From: Centrapalus pauciflorus
Lineage: Eukaryota > Streptophyta > Magnoliopsida > Asterales > Asteraceae
DNA: 64,000 bases
Assembly (NCBI GenBank): GCA_020465985.1
Contig: JAANYP010002037.1
Location: 127,867 to 191,866 of the forward strand
Direction: 5' to 3'
Shown here: positions 56,224 to 64,000 of the stretch, piece by piece
How positions within the stretch are numbered: position 1 is the stretch's first letter
How the letters are laid out: each line of letters starts with the position of its first letter
Notes under the pieces: model-generated
Databases searched by the model: none
What the model was told of the DNA's origin: nothing
What the model saw: the letters and a program-made list of their open reading frames with translations, nothing else
Made by a program: the position numbers and the translations under genes

Positions 56224-57558
56224 GTAAAAATCATTCAATCTTTCGGATTTATGAAGTTTGGTTCGGTTTTTATAAAAACCGATTTCTAAGGTTTAAGAGG
56301 CAAATGTGTATGCATGTTGGAAATAATTGTGGGAATGTTAAAATCGAGCATATATGTTGTAGTATACCAAATTTCAGATTCAAATTCCACTCCTAAGTAT
56401 GATTTCTGAAATTAGTGTGTGTTTTAGTGTGTGTGTTCATCGAGACTCATAAGAAAAATGGACATAAATGGGTTATTTTGGTACAATATGACATGATATA
56501 AGTTGAAATAGTGTATTTAAGTTCATATCTGCAATTTTAGATACTCAAACATGCAAAAATGGTCAAAAACGTAAATCTGGAAAATATTGGAAATTTCACC
56601 AAGTATGAACTCGGTCCGGATCCATCCGAATTCGGATCCGTACCCAGTTCGGACCTACAGTGTTTCGGACCAATTACTATTACGGGTCCATCCCAATCCG
56701 GACCCCAACCTATTTCGGACAAATACCAATTTCGGACAATTCACAATCTGGATCACCAATTTCGGACATAGCCAAATTCGGACCAAGGATCAATTTCGGA
56801 CAATACCTGTTTTCGGACCCCAATTCGGATCCAACCAACTTCGGACCATCACCCCAAATTCGGACCAATTACAATTCGGACCATCCGAATTCGGATGTGG
56901 TCCGAATTCAGAACCCAATTACATTTAAAATTACAGAATACAAGTTTTAAGCAATTACTGACACATGTTCATTATTACACTTACATTACAGATCATTGTG
57001 GTGTTATCAAAACACACATTGATTCAGGATCAAGTCACAAAACCAATCACTGTGAGTTGCAGATTATCATTCGAACATTTATTGTTTTTACATTCGTGTT
57101 TATACATTCAATGGCATGTTCACGTTGTTCATATACTTCATTTGGCACTCATGAAATGATTTGTTGTTATGATGCACATTCGTACTTGACATGTAACACA
57201 CATGTAGCTTGCGTTCATTTGAAAGTGCATCTATTTACATCATGCTTGCACTGCATGATCATTACTTCACACTCTGATGCGACCTGGACTGGGGCTGACA
57301 GCAGGCCACTGTCGGGGACTGATCATCCCACTCGTATCCCATCAGGTTCGGCACATCCCCGATCAGCATATTGAACTGCCAACCCATGCTTGCACTGCAT
57401 GGTTTTTCACATACACTGAGGCTTACACTGCCGATATTCACATACATGGGGCTTACACTGCCCATGGTTAAGCATTGTTTGTAAAGAAATATTTGTTGTA
57501 TGCATAATCTGTTATCTCACTAAGCATTTAGCTTACTGTTGACTCACATTGTTTTCAG
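56224..57558 (+). other. Putative leader intron in G1 3' LTR
   Basis: GAG|GTAAAAATC to GTTTTCAG|GCAAAGG, 1335 nt; the same elements as in the 5' LTR and solo LTR. Confidence 0.5.
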
Positions 57559-57854
57559 GCAAAGGCAAAAGTGTAGCTGGACCTTCCACTTAAGCATATC
57601 AAATCAATATCCCGGAGACCTTAGTAGCTATTGGTACTTGAATGTAATAGCTTTGGGCTGGGATTTCTACTTCTAAAACAATTATGACGATGTAATAGCT
57701 AGATTTAAACACTGTAGACATGTATTCTATTGCTTTAGTGTGGATATGCTTAATTCTAATTTAAGTATTCAATTTCAATTATTATGATACTCATTGGGTT
57801 GTTAGTCGATCCTGGAGATTACAATTATATCATTAATTTAACAAGGGCGTCACA

Positions 57855-58655
57855 TACACACAATGATTATAACTTTTTGGTATTTGCAAACTTTCTTTAA
57901 AAGGCAAACATCGGACACAGGTCTGTATTTACATACAACAAAGTGTCTTAGTTTGTCTTAAGGTTTATTTTTAAAGCTAGCAAGACAGCGGTGACAGGTC
58001 TCTACTGACGTACAACAAAGCGACTTATCTTGCTAACTCGAATCAAAACAGAGGCAACAGGTCTGTACTTACCTACAACAGAGTTATATGTTTTGACTCT
58101 CAACCCAGTATGATTTTTCGATTCTTTACATTTTACGATGCATCTGATGTTGCTATACATCCCCAGAAAGTTTGCATACCTCATTTAGAATCAAAGTCTG
58201 TATGTCTCTAACATAAAAATTAAGACCAATTGGTCATATATCTAAGTTAGTGACACGTTTGACTTTTTCTTGAATATTTTATTAGCCTTGAGACTCCCTA
58301 TATGTATTATGCCTACCAACATATCAAACTATATAATGTATAACACTTAGAATTTTAGGTGCATTATGTGTGAAAACTAAACACTTAGAGCTTGTATTAA
58401 CTAAGCTAATTTTCGTCACTTTGAACCTATGCATCTAAGACTTTAACTCTTTCTCTGATATTCTTTTTTTTTTTTTTTGAACTTTTTATGGTTTTCTCTT
58501 TTTTTTTTTTTTTTTTTCATAAATAAAAGTAAGAAAATAAAATAACCTACAAACTTACTAAAAAAAAAAGGAAACTATCCTAAGATACTAAACTTACTAT
58601 AAAAAGAAAGAAAGACTACTGCTATAAAAAGAAATAAAACTCTACTAAGGTCAAC
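57855..58655 (-). other. Post-pol spacer of element B with repeated stem-loops
   Basis: Non-coding. Three spaced copies of a unit reading ACAGGTCTGTAYTTAC then TACAACAAAG (cores at 57917, 57994 and 58057), each flanked by its own complementary arms. A long T run (about 58465-58518) and A-rich sequence lie next to the end of pol. Confidence 0.7.
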
Positions 58656-61600
58656 TCACTCTGGATTACGCATTCCATTTAGTTGAATCAAATACTCAAA
58701 ACGTGACTTATCAAAAGCTTTGGTAAATAAATCAGCATTATTATCATCCGTTGCCACTTTTACCAGCTTGATTAAGTTCTTTTCAGCACAATCACGTATA
58801 AAATGATGTCTTATGTCTATGTGCTTGGTTTTATTATGTTTAACTGGATTATTAGTTATTGCAATGGTAGATTGGTTATCTATCCTAATAGGAGTTTGAG
58901 TATAAGTCAAACCGTAATCCCGCAATTGTTGTTGTATCCACAAAATCTGTGAACAGCAACTACCAGCAGCAACATATTCGGCCTCGCACGTTGACACGGC
59001 TACCGAAGTTTGTTTCTTGCATTGCCAGGAAACGAGCCTCCCTCCTAGGAACTGACAACCTCCAGTTGTTGACTTGCGCGTCAAGCTGCACCCTCTGTAG
59101 TCTGAATCCGTGAACGCCTCCAATTCCACATCGCCCTCCGCGTGATACCAAAGTCCCAGCTTCGGTTTCGACTTGAGGTATCGTAGAATCCGCTTCACAG
59201 CTTTCATGTGCATCTCTTTCGGATTAGCTTGAAACCTAGCACAAATACAAACAGCAAACATAATATCAGGGCTTAAAGCAGTTAAATACATAAGTGACCC
59301 AATCATGGCCCGATATAACGTCGGATCCACATCGGTATCACTTTCAGTACCCGGTCCGAGATTGTGATTCACTTGAATCGGCGTGCTGAAATGAGCTGTC
59401 AGTTTTGTCCCTTCCATCCCGAAGCGTTCTAATATGTCGTAGACATACTTCGTCTGATGGATAAACATCCCCTCCTTCTTTTGGTCAACTTGCAAACCCA
59501 GGAAGAAATTCAACTCACCCATTGCACTCATCTCGAATTTTGACTTCATCACCTTTTCAAAATCCTTGCACATTTGCTCGTCTGATGATCCAAAGATGAT
59601 ATCATCGACGTACACTTGTACCAAGATGAAGTGTTCTCCTTTTTGCTTCACGAACAGCGTACTGTCTATCCTTCCTCTTTCAAACCCATTTTCTAACAGA
59701 TGGTTGGATAGAGTCTCGTACCACGCCCTTGGTGCTTGATGCAATCCATACAGAGCCTTATCTAATCGATATACTCTGTCTGGATATTTTGGATCTGTAA
59801 ACCCGGGCGGCTGTTCTACATACACCAGTTCCTTCACTTTCCCATAAAGGAAAACACTCTTAACGTCTAGCTGATAAACCTTAAAGCCCTTGAAGGAAGC
59901 AAAAGCCAGAAACAAACGAATTGCTTCCAACCTTGCTACTGGCGCGAACACCTCATTGTAATCGATTCCTTCCTCTTGGTTGAAACCCTTTACAACTAAC
60001 CTTGCTTTGTTGCGAGTGACTATACCCCGATCGTCTCTTTTGCACTTAAAAACCCATTTGGTTCCTATTGCTATTTCCCCTCGAGGTAATGGAACTAACT
60101 CCCACACTTCTAGTTTCCTAAATTGTGACAGTTCTTCCTGCATCGCTTCAACCCAAGAATTATCTTTTAGTGCCATTTGCACGTTTTTCGGCTCTACTTG
60201 CGAGATGAAACAAGAATAGAGGCAGGTATGAAAGGCCTCGGAGTCATTTATCATCGACAACAACACAGTGTTGTTATTTAAACTACTCCTAGTCCTCACA
60301 CCCGCATTAGGATTTCCTATGATGCTTTCTATAGGATGGTTCTTGTTGATCCTAGATGTCTCTATCTCGTCAACTCTCTGATTATCTCCTAAATTTGATC
60401 CTATTTCACCTAACGGGGGAACGACCTCAGACTCCACATTTTCTTCCTCGTGGACAGTTTCCTCAGAGTTGGAATTTGTCGTCTGATTTTCGTTTGTAGG
60501 TGCTTCAGAATCAGTGACTTCTGGAGATCGATCTTCAGTTGAAGTAGGCTCAGAAGTTGATTGAAAAGTGGTCCTCGGAAAGCTATGACCCTCGTCATTC
60601 AGATTCAACGACGCCATGTCCTTTTCGATAGTACCTGCATTTTCATCCAAAGGAATGTTAAATGACTCAAACAGTTTGTCATAGTCAAATATCCATTCCG
60701 GACCTGTTTGGGGTTCATGTGTATAACTTGTGACTTCAATGTTATACACAATCTCTACTGTACCATTAGTTTTGTTAAAAACCCGTTTGTTTGGTGAGTT
60801 CGGCACATAACCTAGGAAGTATCCTTCGTCAGCCTTTTCACCAAACTTAGGTTGATGTTTTGTTCGCAGTAAAGTACATGGTACCCCAAAAGGTTCGAAG
60901 CTAGTTAAATTAGGTGGCCGTTTATTCAAAATTTCATAACAGGTTTTGTTCAAAGATTTGATAGTAAGGACCCGGTTTAAAATATGACATGCGGTATTCA
61001 CTGCCTCCCCCCAAAACATGGTAGGAAGCTTTGAATCCGAAAGCATGGTCCTTGCTGCCTCAATCAATGTCCTGTTCTTTCGTTCGGCCACCCCATTTTG
61101 TTGTGGCTCATAGGGTGCACTAAATTGATGCACTATGCCCTTTGATAGGCAATATACACCAATTACAGTGTTTTTAAACTCTGTTCCATTATCACTACGA
61201 AGTCGTTTAACCCTTGTTCCATAGGAATTCTCCACTTGGTCTAAGAACCCGATGAGCTTGGAAGTCGTCTCGTCCTTTGTACCTAAAAAGAAATTCCAAG
61301 AAATACATGAGTAATCGTTAGTGATAACTAAACAGTACCAACTACCACCTATACTCCTTTTTTTGATTGGTCCGAAGAGGTCCATATGCAACAAATCGAA
61401 TGTGGCAGCGATGGAGTTCTGAGTCTTGGACTTGTGTGCCTTCTTGTGTTGTTTTCCTCTCTTGCACGGTAGACACTTATCCTCGAACTGAAAACTCTTC
61501 ATAGGAACACCTTGCACCAATCCATTTTTCATAATGTAGTTCATTTTCCTTAGGTGCAAGTGTGCCATGCGTCTATGCCATAAAACCGACTCAGTCTCTG

Positions 61601-61790
61601 AAGCTTTAGATAACAAACAGATTGGTCTCATCGAAGATTCAGGCTTGTTCATGTCGAGCATGTATAAGTCATTCTTCCTTGGAGCCCTCATCAGTATCCA
61701 CTCTTCAGGTATCTTGAACCGCGGTTTTAGCACCAACGCCTCAGTATCAGTGAACAGCACTGTATTCTTTTTATCACAGATTTGAGATAC
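58656..61790 (-). pseudogene. copia B integrase, reverse transcriptase and RNase H
   Basis: The frame 61760-58656 is open for 1034 codons. Residues 62-99 hold the integrase H-H-C-C zinc site. D127, D190 and E226 form a complete D,D(35)E triad, and KADEGYFLGYVPN follows at ~309. A Ser/Glu/Thr-rich linker spans ~380-500. RT starts ~520 with QLDVKSVFLYGK and YVDD at 717-720. RNase H runs from ~830 (STTGGCQFLGG, STCEAEYVAAGS) to the C-terminus LIQLNGMRNPE. The frame begins within pol: protease is damaged upstream (VDSGCSRDMTG near 61845, then a deletion). So the polyprotein is not expressible as it stands, though this half is intact. Confidence 0.9.
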
Positions 61791-61911
61791 ACTAATGAGA
61801 TTATGGACCAGTTTAACAATGTGATCCTGTCATGTCCCTGGAGCACCCACTGTCGACGAACCATTTGTTGTTTAGACCTGTGGTTATCTCCTGCACATGA
61901 AAGAAAATAGG
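61791..61911 (-). pseudogene. copia B protease remnant
   Basis: NNKWFVDSGCSRDMTG is readable at about 61875-61825 with the active-site DSG. It is followed at once by LVHNLISVSQICDK, so the protease C-terminal half is deleted. Confidence 0.75.
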
Positions 61912-64000
61912 TTAGTTATCACGGGGAACCCAAGCCATAACTGAGTTGGTAATACCATTCTCGTCCACATACTTGAACTCTTTCAAATACCCATCTCTCC
62001 TTTCAGGTGACTTGGGTCTTTGAACTGGAGTTTGTTGTGGTGCCGAGTGATTTAAGTTCACTCTTTGCCTATGTATAGGCATTTGCTGTGGAGCTCTTGA
62101 ATAATTACGATTATAATTCATTTCAGACTGATATCCCTGAGCTCTACCCGGTGTTTGATGTCTAATAGGAGTGTGTGTGACCTAACCGGAGTGTAAGCTC
62201 TGCTAGGTGTAGTACTCCTATATTGTTGTTGCGGTCTAGACCTAGATTGATTAATGACCCGATTTGGTGAAATAGTCCTAATCACCTCTTTTTGTCCAAC
62301 TTTCACCGGTGTTGGTTTCACAGCAGATTTTGGTGTAGCTTGCACAGTTTTCTCGATATTCTGAGAACTACTAGTGCTTGCAACACTTGTAGAAGGCTTA
62401 ACTATTTCTGGCTTCCCTGTCTTAGGTGTATTGTCTACTTTCCTATGCCAGCTAGAAGCAACGTGCCCCCTTTCGTGACATCTAAAGCAAGCCATTTTAT
62501 CAATTGACTTTTTGTGTGTGCCCTTTGACTTAGGTGTCTCACTAGTGTCTGGCTCTTTTGGTTCATCTATGGCGACTGGTTCATCATCCTGATCATTAAA
62601 GTCAATTTTGTGTTTTCCTATAGGTTTATCACTAGAAGATGGCACAAATTTAACTTTCTTAATCTTGATATTTGTAACAGTCGCCTTAGTTGCATTTTGC
62701 TTTACAGGTTCAGACACTGCTTCAGGTAGTTCCTCTAAGTCTACTGATTTCTCAGTTTTCTCCTAAGGTTGAGGTACATAGTTGTCATTGATAGGTGGAG
62801 GACTCTCATGATATCCTAGACCTACAGGCTTTTTAGATTGACGCTGTGCATCGAAAATTTTCCCTAGGTTAAGAGATGAGTTCCTAAACTTTTCAAGTTT
62901 ACTATTTGCCTCAACTACCTTCACTTTAGACTCAGCTAGCTCAATGTCTTTGGTTTTCAGCTCCTTGGTTAATGCCTCAACATGTTCATACATGAGTTCT
63001 AACCTAACACACTGTTCGCTCAGTTTGTCCTTTAGAACTATAACATCTTGTGCATCAGCCTTAAGGTTATCCCTAAGATCTTCCTTTATATCTAAGAGGC
63101 TAGCGTTGTCTGATCTTAAGGATTCATTCTGAGCAGTTATAGTTTGATGTGATTCTAGTACTAAATTTAACCTATCGTTAGACGTAGCACATAAAACACA
63201 CAACTCATGAAAAAGAGAAAAGTTCAGACTTACCTTGGTATGATCTGATTCTACGTTGGCCATCTGAGCGGCAAACTCCAGAATTGTCTGATCATCTGAC
63301 TTCTCTACCGACATCGGACTGCTTTCATTCTTACTGCTGTCCCCTGTGATTTCCTCTACCCCTTCACCTCCAGTCTTAGTCACTTCAGCCATAAAGGCTC
63401 TAGCGTTCGACTCTGGATGTGTACTCCATTCATAAAGGCTAGTTGTCTGTCGGATGTGACATTAGATAACAACCCAGCTATATTCAGCTGACCGGGTGAA
63501 GTACTAGGAAGATATCGCCCTTGCGATTGATTCTGATACGGTCCTTGTTGATTCTGATACTGTCCCTAGTGATTTTCTATCTTCGGTCTCTGACACTCTC
63601 TAGCGAAGTGTCCTAACCCTTGACAGTTGTAACATTTGACCTTGGACTTATCGAAACCAATCCTATTGTTACTCATATTCAGATTTCTTCCCGTCCTTTT
63701 GATGAACCTCTTAACTCTCTGAGTTACCATGGCCAGTTGCCATTGTAGATCCATCTCTTCAAGATCATCAGGGTCTACCTGATCGTAATCCTCATCCCAA
63801 AGTGCAGGATCATTGATTTTGCCCTTAACGCAATTGCCGTAAGCGGCCACGAATGAAGCCAACAGATTCAAATGGTCTTCAGCCGATTTTGTGCTCATAG
63901 GCATCTTAGAGTATCCCTGAGATGTAGATGTCCGTGTAGCCTGATGCTGCTGTTCTTTTGGTCTATTAAACCCTAAGAAAGCCTTACTTTGTGAGTCTTC
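61912..64000 (-). pseudogene. copia B gag and linker, 5' end beyond window
   Basis: Pieces on the minus strand: 63904-63566 (ALWDEDYDQVDPDDLEEMD, then an intact knuckle CYNCQGLGHFAREC), 63392-62763 (a coiled coil with NESLRSDNASLLDIKEDLRD), 62717-62118 (lysine-rich, second knuckle CFRCHERGHVASSW in which the last Cys is Trp) and 62121-61912. Frame breaks separate them. The order gag, knuckle, coiled coil, second knuckle, protease is the same as in lineage A. The sequence before 63904 continues out of the window. Confidence 0.87.

Larger units (their letters stand above)
49293..57854 (+). mobile_element. Ty3/gypsy element G1, Tekay/Del-like (chromodomain)
   Basis: 8.56 kb: 5' LTR lacking its first ~300 bases (49293-50983), primer-binding site, gag-pol (51187-55824), short polypurine region and full 3' LTR (55862-57854). 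By eye the two LTRs differ at about 15-20 places in 1.69 kb, so the insertion is young. Domain order is gag, protease, RT, RNase H, integrase, chromodomain. It is nested in the pol-third-ORF spacer of copia B. No target duplication is visible, because the left end is truncated; the right flank is TACAC. Confidence 0.95.
55862..57854 (+). repeat. 3' LTR of G1, complete
   Basis: 1993 bp from TGTAACATCC to AAGGGCGTCACA. TATAAA at 55997-56002, CT-rich leader at 56066-56120, leader-intron donor 56223/56224, box array 56609-56915, acceptor 57558/57559. Open frames such as 56895-57374 are not supported as genes. Confidence 0.95.
44296..64000 (-). mobile_element. Sirevirus-type copia element B (minus), 5' end beyond window
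   Basis: Reading on the minus strand: gag (64000-61912), protease remnant, integrase-RT-RNase H (61790-58656), spacer (58655-57855 and, beyond the nested gypsy, 49292-47963), third ORF (47962-44974), polypurine tract and 3' LTR (44932-44296). It belongs to a different lineage from A: LTR ends, gag and third ORF do not align at nucleotide level. It inserted into third-ORF remnant III and later received gypsy G1. Its 5' LTR is outside the window. Confidence 0.92.

Noticed and set aside
56895..57374. 159-codon open frame in the G1 3' LTR
   Set aside because: In the 5' LTR small indels near 50090 change the frame although the LTRs are about 99% alike; not kept as a gene.
49288..57859. Target-site duplication for G1
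   Set aside because: Left flank CTTAC and right flank TACAC do not match; the left LTR end is missing, so none is expected.
57890..58110. CRISPR-like repeat array
   Set aside because: Only three imperfect units with uneven spacing in a plant retrotransposon spacer; CRISPR is not expected here.
58462..58520. Poly(T) runs as a LINE or SINE tail
   Set aside because: No adjacent LINE/SINE-like sequence or target duplications; it is part of the AT-rich spacer after copia B pol.
1..64000. Host protein-coding gene, tRNA or rRNA
   Set aside because: All long frames belong to retrotransposon proteins; I saw no tRNA or rRNA-like sequence, apart from primer-binding sites complementary to tRNA.

Overview
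This window is plant nuclear DNA, most likely eudicot repeat-rich heterochromatin. It is AT-rich and gene-poor, and almost every base can be assigned to LTR retrotransposons nested in one another. I see no host gene, tRNA, rRNA or CRISPR array. I cannot name the species from sequence alone.

Two Ty1/copia lineages are present, both of Sirevirus type (two CCHC motifs in gag, an extra ORF between pol and the 3' LTR). Lineage A has ~1.1 kb LTRs starting TGTTAGGCAC and ending GGGACCTACA. It appears as A1 (minus, 1453-6105, fragment), A2 (plus, 7009-14103, 5' part), A3 (minus, 14104-27438, nearly complete) and three plus-strand third-ORF remnants (27438-30126, 33654-37770, 42170-44295). Lineage B is one minus-strand element entering from the right edge and ending at 44296. 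It has a 637 bp LTR, a third ORF (47962-44974), pol (61790-58656) and gag (64000-61912).

Ty3/gypsy elements of chromodomain (Tekay/Del-like) type form the third group. G1 (49293-57854) sits inside element B between pol and the third ORF; its gag-pol is open apart from a 90-nt intron-like interruption. There is also a solo LTR with a perfect GATTA target duplication (1596-3626), an LTR at 38097-39764, two minus-strand LTR copies (30127-33653 and 39765-42169) and a decayed pol (1-1452).

Layout: 1-1452 decayed gypsy; 1453-6105 A1 split by the solo LTR; 6106-7008 unassigned flank; 7009-14103 A2; 14104-27438 A3 inserted head-to-head into A2; 27438-30126 third-ORF remnant I plus partial LTR; 30127-33653 gypsy LTR; 33654-37770 third-ORF remnant II plus LTR; 37771-38096 flank resembling 6106-7008; 38097-39764 gypsy LTR; 39765-44295 a second copy of 30430-35850; 44296-64000 element B, interrupted by G1.

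Most notable: (1) every gypsy LTR that reaches far enough carries a matching splice-donor/splice-acceptor pair bracketing 1.25-1.65 kb, so a leader intron inside the LTR is likely; (2) G1 has a second plant-type intron between reverse transcriptase and RNase H; (3) both copia lineages carry short symmetric box arrays in the LTR and again just before the third ORF, as described for Sireviruses, but with other cores, and one core (TTCGAA) is shared with a gypsy LTR; (4) the third ORFs of A and B look homologous although nearly unalignable by eye outside short motifs.
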